Assembly (NCBI GenBank): GCA_016191205.1
Contig: JACPPB010000004.1
Coordinates: forward strand, 1-59,667
Origin: Gammaproteobacteria bacterium
GTDB taxonomy: Bacteria > Pseudomonadota > Gammaproteobacteria > Pseudomonadales > Porticoccaceae
DNA length: 59,667 bases
Reading direction: 5' to 3'
Shown: one piece after another, positions 42,856 through 51,845 of the stretch
Layout of the letters: every line of letters starts with the position of its first letter
Position numbering within the stretch: position 1 is the stretch's first letter
Program-made: the position numbers and the translations under genes
The notes under the pieces: generated by a model
What the model was told of the DNA's origin: nothing
What the model saw: only the letters and a program-made list of their open reading frames with translations
The model's database searches: none

Positions 42856-44580
42856 TCAGTGGCCCATCCGCGACAGCCGCACCGCCGCGCCCGGTCGCGC
42901 GCCGGTATCCTGGCCGTTGTGCAGGATCGCCTGCCCGGCCACCAGCGTGCTCACATAACCTTCGGCGCGCTGGATCAGGCGGGTACCGCCGGCGGGCAGA
43001 TCGCTGACCTGCTCGGGCGCCAGACTGCGCAGCCGCGCAAAATCGATCAGATTGATGTCGGCGCGCTGACCCGGCAGCAGTTCGCCACGGTCGGTGATGC
43101 CATTGTGGCGGGCGGTATCGCGAGTCTGCTTGCGCACCGCCCATTCGAGCGGCAGCCGGCCGGTTTTGCGGTCGCGCACCCAGTGGGTCAGCATGAAGGT
43201 GGGCACGCCGGCATCGACGATGAAATTGCAGTGCGCGCCGCCGTCGCTGCCGCCCAGCATCGACAGCGGGCTCAACAGCATTTCGCGCGTCGCATCGAGA
43301 TTGCCTTCGGAAAATCCGGCCGCCGCGTAGAACAGAAAGGCGCGCCCGTCGCTTTCGAGCATCATCTCGTAGGCCAGCTCCGCCGGCGTGCGGCCTTGCT
43401 GGAGCGCCAGCGCTTTGATGCTATGGGCGGGATCGGGCTCGTAATTGGGCTGTTTGCCGAGGGCGAAGGTAAGCGGCCAGGGATTCGCAAAAATATTGGT
43501 CCAGGCGGTGGGCGCCGGGTCGCGGTCGGCAAGGATGCGCGCCTTGACGGCGGGATCGCGCAGCGCTGCCAGGCGCGCGGCGGGTGGCAGCGCCCTGATC
43601 TCTTTGAAGCTCGGGAAGCGCGCGAACGGGTTTTCGCTCGCGAAGCTGAACAGCATGCCCACCGGGCGGCAGGAAATCTGCGGAATCAGCGTGGCGCCGG
43701 CGGCATTGGCTTCCGCGGCGAGGCGAAAGGATTCGCGCCACAGATCGGGATCCTTGCCGATCTGTCCGGTGAGATAGGTCACCGGACAGTTGCCGGCGCG
43801 CGACAGGCGGCTCATCAGCGCCATTTCCGCGGCCTGCGCCTTGCGGTCGCCGCTCTCCACACCCGCCGGAATGATCTCCAGCAGCCCGCGGCCATTGGCG
43901 CCTACGGCGCGGGCGATCGCCATCAATTCCGCTTCCTTGGCGAAGGTGCCGGGGATGGGTTCGCCTTTCGGTGTCAGGTGGATCGCGGTGCGCGACGTGG
44001 AAAACCCGAGCGCGCCGGCCGCCATCGCCTCGCGGACCACCGCCGCCATGCGCTCGATTTCCGCGGTTGTCGGGTCTTCGTCGCGCGCACCGCGGTCGCC
44101 CATCACAAAGGTACGCAGCGCGCAGTGGCCCAGGTAGGCGCCGACGTCCACCGCCCGGGGCACGCGATCGAGGGCGTCGAGATATTCGGGGAAGGTCTCC
44201 CACTGCCAGTCGATGCCGGCTTTCAGGGCGGTGGCGGAGATATCCTCCACCGACTCCATCAGTTCGATCATCCAGTCGCGGTGGTGGGCGGCCACGGGCG
44301 CGAAGCCGACCCCGCAGTTGCCCATGATGGCGGTGGTGACGCCGTGCCAGCCCGAGGGCGTGAGCAGAGGGTCCCATACCGCCTGGCCGTCGTAATGGGT
44401 GTTGGTATCGACCCAGCCCGGCGTGACCTGCAGGCCGTCGGCGTTCTGCGTCTGTTTCGCGCGCGCGGTGAGCTTGCCGACGGCAGTGATTTTGCCATTG
44501 TCGATGGCGATGTCGCCGGTGAAGGCCGGGGCGCCGGTGCCGTCCACAACGGTGCCACCCTTGATGATGAGATCGTGCAT
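42856..44580 (-). CDS. D-aminoacylase/N-acyl-D-amino-acid deacylase family amidohydrolase
   Basis: 574 residues. It has the amidohydrolase composite barrel: N-terminal beta-sandwich ILKGGTVVDG-type start (LIIKGGTVVDGTGAPAFTGD), then GWVDTNTHYDGQAVWDP, where the usual DxHxH reads D-T-N-T-H, and later GGSDGGAHCNF and RHNGITDRGELLPGQRADI. In typical D-aminoacylases the first metal site is DxHTH; here the first histidine is Asn, so metal binding may differ. Overlap-free, 48 bases after the preceding amidohydrolase gene and convergent on no other gene. Substrate unknown. Confidence 0.87.
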   Translation of the reverse strand: MHDLIIKGGTVVDGTGAPAFTGDIAIDNGKITAVGKLTARAKQTQNADGLQVTPGWVDTNTHYDGQAVWDPLLTPSGWHGVTTAIMGNCGVGFAPVAAHHRDWMIELMESVEDISATALKAGIDWQWETFPEYLDALDRVPRAVDVGAYLGHCALRTFVMGDRGARDEDPTTAEIERMAAVVREAMAAGALGFSTSRTAIHLTPKGEPIPGTFAKEAELMAIARAVGANGRGLLEIIPAGVESGDRKAQAAEMALMSRLSRAGNCPVTYLTGQIGKDPDLWRESFRLAAEANAAGATLIPQISCRPVGMLFSFASENPFARFPSFKEIRALPPAARLAALRDPAVKARILADRDPAPTAWTNIFANPWPLTFALGKQPNYEPDPAHSIKALALQQGRTPAELAYEMMLESDGRAFLFYAAAGFSEGNLDATREMLLSPLSMLGGSDGGAHCNFIVDAGVPTFMLTHWVRDRKTGRLPLEWAVRKQTRDTARHNGITDRGELLPGQRADINLIDFARLRSLAPEQVSDLPAGGTRLIQRAEGYVSTLVAGQAILHNGQDTGARPGAAVRLSRMGH

Positions 44581-44628
44581 GGCGATATACCTCGGTATTC
44601 GGGAATCATTGGTCGGTGCCGATTGCGC

Positions 44629-45918
44629 TCACACCAATTGTTTGAGCTGGATGCCGAACTGAGCGGCGGCGTTGCCACCCAGCATGCGCGCGATGGTCGC
44701 CTGCCCGATGCCGGCCCCGGAGAGCGTGGCGATGGCATCCCAGGCGCTGGAGGCCTCCTGGCGAGGATAGTGCGAACCCCACACGATCTTGGCTTCGAAA
44801 TCGCCCGGCAGGCACTGGATCAACCGCTCCTCGGCGTCGAAGCCGAGCATGACCTCGCCCTCTTCCCACATCTCCTCGGGGTCGGTGCGCACCGGGTATT
44901 TGTGCAGCAGGGGCGTGGTCAGGGCGGAGGCTTCCATTTTTTCCAGCACCTCCTCCATCCAGGACGCCTTGCCGTGGGCCATGACCACTTTCATGCGCGG
45001 ATAGCGCTGCATCACGGTGAAACCGATCAGCGCGGCGCCGACAAACATGTGGTTGTCGAGCCAAGGTGAAATCACCGGCGCCAGCGGGTGCCCGAGCTCC
45101 CCGTTGGCGCTGAAGCCGAGGTTGGCGCCGTTGCCGCCACCGGCGCAGGGCCCGCCACCGGCTTCGCGCAACAGCGCCATCTCGCTCAGCCGGCCTTTCA
45201 TTTTTTCGATGAAGGGCGCGTGCGAAGTCCACTCCGGATTCCACAGGCCGCTGCCGGGATGCACCGCCGCCGTTATGCCGAGGCGTTCGAGCGCCGCCCA
45301 CAGCGGATCGTAATAGGGATGCGTGAAATAACGGCCCTCGATGAACATGGGCCGGATGAAGGCACCGCGAAAACAGGGGATGCCGGCGATGCGCTCAAGC
45401 TCCGCAATCGCAAAATCCAGGTTTTGCAGCGGCACCATGGCGGTGGCGAACAGCCGCTCCGGCGCCGCCGCGCAAAAGTCGGCGATCCAGTCGTTGTAGG
45501 CCCGTGCCAGCGCGCGGGCGACATCGGGGTCTTCCACCAGATGAAAACCCTCCGCGAACCAGGTCGGGTACAACAGCGTCTGGTCGATACCCATGGCGTC
45601 CATGTCGGCCAGCCGCGCCACCGGGTCGGACGCGCCGCGGGTCGGCGCGTGACGCACATCGGGATCGAGTTCGCCCACCTGCTCCCAGGTGATGCCGGGC
45701 CGCCAGATGGCGTGGCGCGGAATGTTGGGATTCATGGTGTCGCGAAACATCCTGCCGTTGACCTTGAGGTAGCAGTTGGTCGCGCCCTCCTCCCGCCACA
45801 GCGCGGATTTACCGAGCGTGCGGTAGTCGGCATCGAGATAGTTGTCCCACAGCGCGCGGGGCTCTACGACATGGGAATCGCTGTCGAATACCGCGAAGCT
45901 TTTCGTTTGCACGGCCAT
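44629..45918 (-). CDS. Amidohydrolase (amidohydrolase_2 type), second of the operon
   Basis: 429 residues. The PF04909-like fold begins AVFDSDSHVVEPRALWDNYL, giving a DxHxxE in place of the common HxH, and contains ARLADMDAMGIDQTLLYPT, the His in TAAVHPGSGLWN, VVMAHGKASWMEEVLEKME and IVWGSHYPRQEASS near the C-terminus. These residues are those of metal-dependent hydrolases or decarboxylases such as gamma-resorcylate decarboxylase. The start overlaps the stop of the previous gene (TGATG), so the two are cotranslated and may form a heteromer. Substrate unknown. Confidence 0.88.
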   Translation of the reverse strand: MAVQTKSFAVFDSDSHVVEPRALWDNYLDADYRTLGKSALWREEGATNCYLKVNGRMFRDTMNPNIPRHAIWRPGITWEQVGELDPDVRHAPTRGASDPVARLADMDAMGIDQTLLYPTWFAEGFHLVEDPDVARALARAYNDWIADFCAAAPERLFATAMVPLQNLDFAIAELERIAGIPCFRGAFIRPMFIEGRYFTHPYYDPLWAALERLGITAAVHPGSGLWNPEWTSHAPFIEKMKGRLSEMALLREAGGGPCAGGGNGANLGFSANGELGHPLAPVISPWLDNHMFVGAALIGFTVMQRYPRMKVVMAHGKASWMEEVLEKMEASALTTPLLHKYPVRTDPEEMWEEGEVMLGFDAEERLIQCLPGDFEAKIVWGSHYPRQEASSAWDAIATLSGAGIGQATIARMLGGNAAAQFGIQLKQLV

Positions 45919-47357
45919 CAGTTCGACCCTCCCACGGCACGCTGGAAGGTATTGGCGGCCACGGGTTCGGCGCGCGGCAGTACGCTGGCCTCGGCGGCCA
46001 TGGCGCGCTCGATCTCTTCCGCGGTCGGCCACCAGTCGGGGCGCTCGATCTCGGTCACCCGCGCGCGGATGAATGTCTTCGGCGCCGGGATGTTGTACAT
46101 GCGCCGCGCATTGCCACCGAGGAATTTGGCCTGGCGTTCCGCCGACAGGCCGCAGCCACGCATGGTTTCGAGCGCGCGCCAGACATCGTCGCCGTCGTGG
46201 TGATAGACGTCGGATGACCAGGTGAGGATGTTTTCGTAAAACTCGGGCAGGCGCGACGGTGGCGCCTCGTCGCCCTCGAAGCCGGTCATGCAGTGTTCGA
46301 AGAAGGTCTCGCTGGGAAGCTGCTTGAGCGGTGGAAAGCTGCGTTCGTTGCGGTACAGCTTGTAGTACTTGTCGCACTCGTCGAGCACGAAACTGAGCCA
46401 GGTCGAGGACGCCTCGAACACTGCGGCCTTCAGTTTCGGAAAACGCTCGAACAGGCCGGAAAACAGCGCCGATACCACCCACACCGAGGCCTCGGACTGG
46501 AAGTTCTGCACGTTGGTGAGGAAGGAGTGCGGAATGTCGGCGGAGGTCACGGTACGGTTGATCAGTTCGGAAGCCGAGTGCTGCTCGGTATAACCCGGCG
46601 GTTTCAGCGAGCCCAGCGCGGGAAACGGATGCATGCCGTAGACCATGCCGGTCTCCTCCATCGCCCGCCACAGCGGATCGAACCTGGGCTGCAGCGGATA
46701 GTTGCCCAGCGCATCGATGGGGCGCACCAGCCCGACCCGGCAGCCCTTGGCGGCGACCCGGTGGATCTCGCGCACCGCCCCTTTCGGATCCTGCAACGGC
46801 AGCAGCGCGGCGAAAAACAGCCGCTCGGGATCGGCCTGGCAGCCTTCCCAGGCCCATTCGTTGTACGCCTTGCACGCGGCAGTGGCGCCGAGGCCGTTGC
46901 GCAGCCAGGGATAGGTGTCGATGTCGGAGGGAATGAACATCACCTGGTCGATGCCCTGTACATCCATATCCTGGAGCCGCGCCTTCGGATCGTAGGCGCC
47001 GCGGTGATCGATATAGGCCGATTGCGCCTTCGTCAACGCGGTCTCCGCACGCAGATTGCGGACATTGAACGCGCGCTGGATGGCGTGCTTCATGCCCGGC
47101 CCCGCGACCGAGATCAGATTGATGGCGGCGGTGGTGCCGCGCCCTTCCTTGGAGCGGATACCGGCACCAACGGTGTCGTTGACGATCAGCTGATCAGATT
47201 CGCGGTCGTACCACAGCGTGGTTTTCAGCGCGGCCAGTTCGGCGCGGGTGAGGTGTTCCGCGGCGCGTTCCCAGATCTCCATCGGCTCGGCGATGTGGGC
47301 GTCGCAGTCGAAGCTGGGAAAATCCTTGGTCATGGGGGGAAACGTTTGCACAGGCAT
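45918..47357 (-). CDS. Amidohydrolase (amidohydrolase_2 type), first of the operon
   Basis: 479 residues. It begins FDCDAHIAEPMEIWERAAE, the metal-binding DxHxxE at the start, followed by AYDPKARLQDMDVQGIDQVM, FEASSTWLSFVLDECDKYYK and the C-terminal-domain ILTWSSDVYHHDGDD, where the second metal Asp or His would be. The ATG at 47357 has CGGAGG six bases upstream; the longer frame from 47423 lacks support. The two adjacent amidohydrolases share architecture but are clearly diverged. A good promoter precedes it at 47396-47423. Confidence 0.88.
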   Translation of the reverse strand: MPVQTFPPMTKDFPSFDCDAHIAEPMEIWERAAEHLTRAELAALKTTLWYDRESDQLIVNDTVGAGIRSKEGRGTTAAINLISVAGPGMKHAIQRAFNVRNLRAETALTKAQSAYIDHRGAYDPKARLQDMDVQGIDQVMFIPSDIDTYPWLRNGLGATAACKAYNEWAWEGCQADPERLFFAALLPLQDPKGAVREIHRVAAKGCRVGLVRPIDALGNYPLQPRFDPLWRAMEETGMVYGMHPFPALGSLKPPGYTEQHSASELINRTVTSADIPHSFLTNVQNFQSEASVWVVSALFSGLFERFPKLKAAVFEASSTWLSFVLDECDKYYKLYRNERSFPPLKQLPSETFFEHCMTGFEGDEAPPSRLPEFYENILTWSSDVYHHDGDDVWRALETMRGCGLSAERQAKFLGGNARRMYNIPAPKTFIRARVTEIERPDWWPTAEEIERAMAAEASVLPRAEPVAANTFQRAVGGSN

Positions 47358-47395
47358 GGCAGCCTCCGGTGATTTTATGGTTATGAGTTTTCCCC

Positions 47396-47423
47396 AGTGT
47401 ACGACGCACCGGTGAGAAGCCAA
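47396..47423 (-). promoter_or_regulatory. Promoter of the amidohydrolase operon
   Basis: On the minus strand TTGGCT (plus 47418-47423) and TACACT (plus 47396-47401) are 16 bases apart, about 40 bases before the first gene. The 47424-47531 stretch shows nothing else. Confidence 0.6.
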
Positions 47424-47531
47424 GCAGCCTCGGTGGTCAGTGACCAGGACTCTGGTCGAGGCGGGAAGTGTCGAACGGGGGGGCAGCGCTGGCTTCAGCG
47501 GCTGGTTGAACGCTGTCGGGCGGGCTGTCGA

Positions 47532-48296
47532 TTATTGGCTGAGGGGATCCTGCCGGTAGAACGCACTCAGTTGCCGATACAGCGCCGGCCAGTACGCCGC
47601 CAGCCGCTCCGGCGCTTCGAAAAAGCATTCACTCGTCACCGCGAAGAATTCACCCGCGTCCTGAAGTGCATAGGGATCGATGGGCAGCTCATCGTCTGCG
47701 TCGGTGTCGGCGCGATGTTCGAGGTCTTCCCAGGCGGCGGTAAAAGCCTGCGTCCAGGCGGCCGGATTCATGTCCGGATGCAAGGGTGGCGCGCCGTTGG
47801 GACCACCATCGCTGCGCATGTCGAGCTTGTGGGCCATCTCGTGGATCACCACGTTGTAGGCGTCCCCGGCGCTGGCGACGTCGTCCCAGGAGAGGATCAC
47901 CGGCCCGTGTTCCGAGGTTTCGCCGGTCAGGGGTTCACGCTCGGTGTGGACGATGCCGTACTCATCCTCGCGGTCGTGCGATGGAACGAAAGCCCCGGTA
48001 TAGAGAATCAGGGTCACCCAGCCGTCATACCATTCCAGGCCCAGTTCCAGCACCGGCACGGCGGCCATGGTGGCAATCCGCAGCTGCATGGCATCGGTGA
48101 CTTCGAGCCCGTCGGCGGCGACGAACTCCTTGCGCAGCAGAAAGCGCAGCGCCATGTCGCGCAGCCGCGTCCGCGCCTCTCCCCGATAGCGGGCGGCCAC
48201 CGGCCAGTCCGCGATGGCGGCCTCCCAGGCTTCGACCGGAACCGCCAGGCGTTGCAGGCGGCGATTTTCGCGCCAGCGGCGCAGACGATCGAACAT
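47532..48296 (-). CDS. mtfA: Zinc-dependent peptidase MtfA
   Basis: 254 residues, close to E. coli MtfA (265). MtfA is an M90 metalloprotease that in E. coli binds the repressor Mlc and so affects glucose uptake. The zinc motif VIHEMAHKLDM lies near residue 150 and the third ligand region AGEFFAVTSECFFEAPE near residue 215. Basic N-terminus (MFDRLRRWRENRRLQRL). It starts eight bases after the upstream gene's stop, so the two are cotranscribed. Confidence 0.92.
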   Translation of the reverse strand: MFDRLRRWRENRRLQRLAVPVEAWEAAIADWPVAARYRGEARTRLRDMALRFLLRKEFVAADGLEVTDAMQLRIATMAAVPVLELGLEWYDGWVTLILYTGAFVPSHDREDEYGIVHTEREPLTGETSEHGPVILSWDDVASAGDAYNVVIHEMAHKLDMRSDGGPNGAPPLHPDMNPAAWTQAFTAAWEDLEHRADTDADDELPIDPYALQDAGEFFAVTSECFFEAPERLAAYWPALYRQLSAFYRQDPLSQ

Positions 48297-48304
48297 TGCG
48301 GTGG

Positions 48305-48805
48305 CTAGCGGCGCTCGTCGAGGAAGCGGTTGACCCGGGCGATATTGGCGTCGTGGTTTTCGCGCATCGCGACCAGCTCGGTGCGCAATACCTCATCGGC
48401 GACGCGCGGAATCATCTCGCCCAGGCGCTTGGCCACCCAGCCCTGGCCGCGGTTGAGAAACCGCAGTCGCTCGTCCAGCCCGGCGATGGCCATGGCGCGC
48501 GGGTGGAAGTCGCCCACCTTGAGCGAGGGCTCGCCACCCAGGCGCGGGATGGCTTCCATGAGCATCTTGCACCAGCGCGCTTCGTCGCCGTGGATGTCCG
48601 CCATCAGCTGGCGCTCGGGCGCGGTGGCGCACTGCTCGCGGGACTCCCGCGCCACCCGGGTACCGGCGCGCTCGGCTTCCAGCAACTGGTTGAGAAACGC
48701 CACCAGCTCGGTTGGTTCGACCCGGTTCATGTAGGCGTCGCTGCCGGCGGCGGCGGCGCAGACCGGAGAGCTCGGGGGTGCGGGATGATCGGAGGATGGT
48801 GGCAT
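48305..48805 (-). CDS. DUF6306 ferritin-like small protein
   Basis: 166 residues, helical. The core VEPTELVAFLNQLLEAERAG, ADIHGDEARWCKMLMEAI and ENHDANIARVNRFLDE resembles a four-helix ferritin-like unit with Glu and E-x2-H-type ligands. I recognise it as DUF6306, often cotranscribed with mtfA-like or stress genes. The N-terminal 25 residues are Pro/Ser/Ala-rich. ATG at 48805 with AGGA upstream is chosen; an ATG at 48730 lacks a ribosome site. Function unknown. Confidence 0.72.
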   Translation of the reverse strand: MPPSSDHPAPPSSPVCAAAAGSDAYMNRVEPTELVAFLNQLLEAERAGTRVARESREQCATAPERQLMADIHGDEARWCKMLMEAIPRLGGEPSLKVGDFHPRAMAIAGLDERLRFLNRGQGWVAKRLGEMIPRVADEVLRTELVAMRENHDANIARVNRFLDERR

Positions 48806-48872
48806 CGAAGGTGTCCTGTGCGGCGTGGGAAACTGGCCCGGAGTGTAGCAAAGCCATTGCATGCGGCGGCCG

Positions 48873-48881
48873 TGCTACACT
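48873..48881 (+). promoter_or_regulatory. Candidate extended -10 promoter of the Moco operon
   Basis: TGC-TACACT (TG at 48873-48874, hexamer at 48876-48881) lies 43 bases before the riboswitch and points towards it. No -35 box stands at good distance. Confidence 0.45.
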
Positions 48882-48923
48882 CCGGACATCGCCGCTGGCT
48901 TGCCGCCGCGGCGATCACAGACA

Positions 48924-49091
48924 AACTCCGAGTGCCGGGGCTCTAACTCCCCACCGTCCACCTCACCGCCGTGCACTGCACCACCATGCACTTAAGCGGT
49001 GAGAACCGGGGACAGGAATCCGGCACCGAGAACCCGAAAGGGTTCTGAGGGATGCGCGGGAAACCGTTCGTCCTCCCGTCCTTGGAAAGGT
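48924..49091 (+). promoter_or_regulatory. Molybdenum cofactor (Moco) riboswitch
   Basis: The leader directly before moaA ends CCTCCCGT ... TTGGAAAGGTGT, nearly identical to the end of the E. coli moaA Moco riboswitch. It contains a seven-pair stem with GAAA tetraloop (AGAACCC-GAAA-GGGTTCT, 49029-49046), an expected tertiary-contact element, and AACTCCGAGTGCCGGGG at its beginning. The ribosome-binding GGAAAGG (49084-49090) is part of the 3' arm, so cofactor binding would hide it and reduce MoaA synthesis. Confidence 0.85.
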
Positions 49092-49098
49092 GTTTGCC

Positions 49099-50073
49099 AT
49101 GTTACAGGACAGCTTCGGGCGCGAGTTTCATTACTTGCGCCTGTCCGTCACCGATGTTTGCAACTTCCGTTGCACCTATTGCCTGCCCGATGGGTATGAA
49201 GGCAAGCCCGACCGTGCCTTTCTGAGCCTGGATGAGCTGCGCCGGGTCGCCGCCGCCTTCGCCGCCACCGGCACCACCAAGATCCGCATCACCGGCGGCG
49301 AACCTTCGGTGCGCGCCGATCTGCCCGACATCATCGCGGCGGTGAAGGCGACGCCCGGCATCCGCACCGCGGCGCTCACCACCAACGGCTACAAACTGCC
49401 CGAGCGCATCGACACCTGGGCCGCGGCCGGGCTGGACGCGCTCAACCTCAGCATCGACAGCCTGGACCCGGCGATGTTTCACGCCATCACCGGCCACGAG
49501 CGTTTGCAGGAGCTGCTCGACGGCCTCGACCGCGCGCTGGAGCTGGGCATTGCGACGGTCAAGGTCAACACCGTGCTGCTGCGCGGCTGCAACGACAACC
49601 AGATCGACCGCTTCCTCGCCTGGCTGCGGGACAAACCCATCACGCTGCGCTTCATCGAGCTGATGCAGACCGGCGACAACGGCGAGTTTTTCCGCCGCCA
49701 CCATGTCGCCGGCGAAGACCTGCGCCGCCGTCTGCTGACCGAGGGCTGGACTCAGACCATCCGCGCGCGGGACGCCGGCCCGGCGCAGGAATTTCACCAT
49801 GCGGATTACCGGGGCCGCATCGGCCTGATCATGCCCTACAGCAAGGACTTCTGCGCCACCTGCAACCGGCTGCGCATGAGCGCCACCGGCAAGCTGCACC
49901 TGTGTTTGTTTTCGGAGCACGGCATCGATCTGCGCCACCTGTTGCAGGCCGACGACCAGCGCGACGAACTGATCGCGTTTTTGCGCGCCCGCCTGGCGGA
50001 CAAGAAAGTCAGCCATTTTCTCCAGGACGGTTTCAGCGGCGGCACCCGCCACCTCGCCATGCTCGGCGGCTGA
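49099..50073 (+). CDS. moaA: GTP 3',8-cyclase (radical SAM)
   Basis: 324 residues. MoaA begins molybdopterin synthesis by rearranging GTP with S-adenosylmethionine. The radical-SAM cluster CNFRCTYC is at residues 21-28, GGEP is at about residues 68-71 and the C-terminal second cluster is DFCATCNRLRMSATGKLHLCLF. The protein ends in two glycines (LAMLGG), important for catalysis. The ATG at 49099 is chosen because it lies at the correct distance from GGAAAGG; a GTG at 49090 would place the site inside the gene. Confidence 0.97.
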   Translation: MLQDSFGREFHYLRLSVTDVCNFRCTYCLPDGYEGKPDRAFLSLDELRRVAAAFAATGTTKIRITGGEPSVRADLPDIIAAVKATPGIRTAALTTNGYKLPERIDTWAAAGLDALNLSIDSLDPAMFHAITGHERLQELLDGLDRALELGIATVKVNTVLLRGCNDNQIDRFLAWLRDKPITLRFIELMQTGDNGEFFRRHHVAGEDLRRRLLTEGWTQTIRARDAGPAQEFHHADYRGRIGLIMPYSKDFCATCNRLRMSATGKLHLCLFSEHGIDLRHLLQADDQRDELIAFLRARLADKKVSHFLQDGFSGGTRHLAMLGG

Positions 50074-50086
50074 AGGAGGACATCCG

Positions 50087-50641
50087 ATGACCAAAGTCTA
50101 TGCCGACCGGTTCGTGCCGCTGCGGATCGCGGTGCTCACGGTCTCCGACAGCCGCACCGAGGCGACCGATACCTCGGGCCAGTTGCTGGTGGAAAAACTC
50201 CGCGCCGCCGGCCATCGGCTCGCGGAAAAGCGGATTCTGAAGGACGATCTCTACCGCATCCGCGCCCAGGTCGCGGTCTGGGCCGCCTCCGACGACGTGC
50301 AGGTGATCATCATCACCGGCGGCACCGGCTTTACCGGCCGGGATTCGACGCCCCAGGCGGTGGCGCCCCTGTTCGATGTGACGGTCGAGGGTTTCGGTGA
50401 ACTGTTCCGGCAGATTTCCCATCGCGACATCGGTTCGTCCACCGTGCAGTCGCGGGCGCTCGCCGGTCTCTCCAACGGCACCCTCATCTTTTGCGTTCCC
50501 GGCTCCACCAACGCCTGCCGCACCGCCTGGGACGGCATCATCGCCGAACAGCTCGACGCCACCCACCGGCCCTGCAACTTCGTCGCGCAGCTCAAGCAGG
50601 TTGAGGGCGCGGACTGCGGCACCCGGGAAACCTCATCGTGA
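50087..50641 (+). CDS. moaB: Molybdenum cofactor biosynthesis protein B
   Basis: 184 residues, MoaB/MogA fold that binds or adenylates molybdopterin. [20 protein letters not shown] near the start, [20 protein letters not shown] as the molybdopterin-binding core, and [20 protein letters not shown] are typical. It ends with a Glu/Cys-rich tail slightly longer than E. coli MoaB (170). Starts 13 bases after moaA; overlaps moaC by four bases (GTGA). Confidence 0.94.
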   Translation: MTKVYADRFVPLRIAVLTVSDSRTEATDTSGQLLVEKLRAAGHRLAEKRILKDDLYRIRAQVAVWAASDDVQVIIITGGTGFTGRDSTPQAVAPLFDVTVEGFGELFRQISHRDIGSSTVQSRALAGLSNGTLIFCVPGSTNACRTAWDGIIAEQLDATHRPCNFVAQLKQVEGADCGTRETSS

Positions 50642-51111
50642 GCGGTCTTTCGCACCTCAATGCCGCCGGCGAAGCCAGCATGGTGGATGTCAGCGGCAAG
50701 GCGGTGACCACCCGCGTCGCCCGCGCCGAGGGTTTCGTCGCCATGCAGCCCGAGACACTCGCGCTGATTCGCAGCGGCGGCCACGCGAAGGGCGATGTGC
50801 TGGCCACCGCGCGCATCGCCGGCATCATGGCCGCCAAGCGCTGCGCCGAACTGATCCCCCTGTGCCATCCGCTGCTGCTGGCGCGGGTGCAGGTCGAATT
50901 CGCGGTGCAGGACGACGGCGTGCGCATCCAGGCCGAATGCAAACTCGACGGCAAGACGGGCGTGGAAATGGAAGCGCTCACCGCGGTATCCGTCGCTGCC
51001 CTGACCCTGTTCGACATGTGCAAGGCGGTGGATCCGGGCATGGAGATCGGCGCCATCCGCGTGCTGTCGAAGGACGGCGGCAAGACCGGCCGCTGGGAAC
51101 GCACCCCGTGA
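50638..51111 (+). CDS. moaC: Cyclic pyranopterin monophosphate synthase
   Basis: 157 residues, the standard length. MoaC converts the MoaA product to cyclic pyranopterin monophosphate. [20 protein letters not shown], then [56 protein letters not shown] and [10 protein letters not shown] carry the catalytic Lys and Asp region. Starts with GTG inside the moaB stop. Confidence 0.97.
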   Translation: MSGLSHLNAAGEASMVDVSGKAVTTRVARAEGFVAMQPETLALIRSGGHAKGDVLATARIAGIMAAKRCAELIPLCHPLLLARVQVEFAVQDDGVRIQAECKLDGKTGVEMEALTAVSVAALTLFDMCKAVDPGMEIGAIRVLSKDGGKTGRWERTP

Positions 51112-51356
51112 TCGAGGTGCTGTTCTTCGCCCGCCTGCGGGAAACCCTCGATCTGGCGCGGCTCGCGCTGGCGCTGGCGGAACCCACCACCGTGGGCGCG
51201 CTCAAGGCGCAACTCGCCGCGCGCGGCCCAAGCTGGCACGCGCTGTTTGCCGGACGTCAGGTGCTGGCGGCGGTGAATCAGGAGCTGGCGGACGACGCCA
51301 CCCCGATACGGCCGGGCGATGAGGTCGCCTTTTTTCCGCCCGCCACCGGAGGCTGA
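51108..51356 (+). CDS. moaD: Molybdopterin synthase sulfur carrier subunit
   Basis: 82 residues of beta-grasp fold with [13 protein letters not shown] at the start and the C-terminal double glycine [13 protein letters not shown], whose last glycine becomes the thiocarboxylate. Begins with GTG (51108-51110) overlapping the moaC stop by four bases. The MoaE partner gene follows after two bases. Confidence 0.95.
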   Translation: MIEVLFFARLRETLDLARLALALAEPTTVGALKAQLAARGPSWHALFAGRQVLAAVNQELADDATPIRPGDEVAFFPPATGG

Positions 51357-51358
51357 TC

Positions 51359-51835
51359 GTGACCGATGACGTGCGGATTTTGACGACGGCGCTCGATCCC
51401 GCCGCGCTGACCGCGGAACTGGTCAACGACCGCGCCCACAGCCAGGGCGCACTGGTCACCTTTGTCGGCATGGTGCGGGATTTGACCAACAACCCGGTCA
51501 CCGCCATGCAGCTCGAACACTACCCCGGCATGACCGAAAAATCCCTGACCGCCATCATCGGCCGGGCACGGGCGCGCTGGCCGCTCGGTCAAGTGCTGAT
51601 CGCCCACCGGGTCGGCATGCTGCATCCCGGCGAGCCCATCGTGTTCGTGGCCGTCACCGGCAGCCACCGGCGCGAAGCCTTCGCCGCCTGCGAATTCCTG
51701 ATGGACTATCTGAAAACCGAGGCGCCGTTCTGGAAAAAGGAATTCACGCCGGAAGGGGAGCGCTGGGTGGAAGCCAAACAGAGCGACGACGAAGCGGCAA
51801 AACGCTGGCGGGCCGCCCGGCAACAGCAGCAATGA
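51359..51835 (+). CDS. moaE: Molybdopterin synthase catalytic subunit
   Basis: 158 residues. MoaE transfers two sulfurs from MoaD to the pterin. VTFVGMVRDLTNNPVTAM, LEHYPGMTEKSL, IAHRVGMLHPGEPIVFVAV and APFWKKEFTPEGERWVEAK contain the family's catalytic Lys and Arg. Start is GTG, two bases after moaD. A hydrophilic tail (QSDDEAAKRWRAARQQQQ) follows the fold. Confidence 0.96.
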   Translation: MTDDVRILTTALDPAALTAELVNDRAHSQGALVTFVGMVRDLTNNPVTAMQLEHYPGMTEKSLTAIIGRARARWPLGQVLIAHRVGMLHPGEPIVFVAVTGSHRREAFAACEFLMDYLKTEAPFWKKEFTPEGERWVEAKQSDDEAAKRWRAARQQQQ

Positions 51836-51845
51836 CATCCCCGGT

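Noticed and set aside
42217..45069. Open reading frame of 950 codons on the plus strand opposite the deacylase and amidohydrolase genes
   Set aside because: Same shadow effect. The minus-strand frames carry the conserved metal-binding motifs and operon spacing; the plus-strand frame has none.
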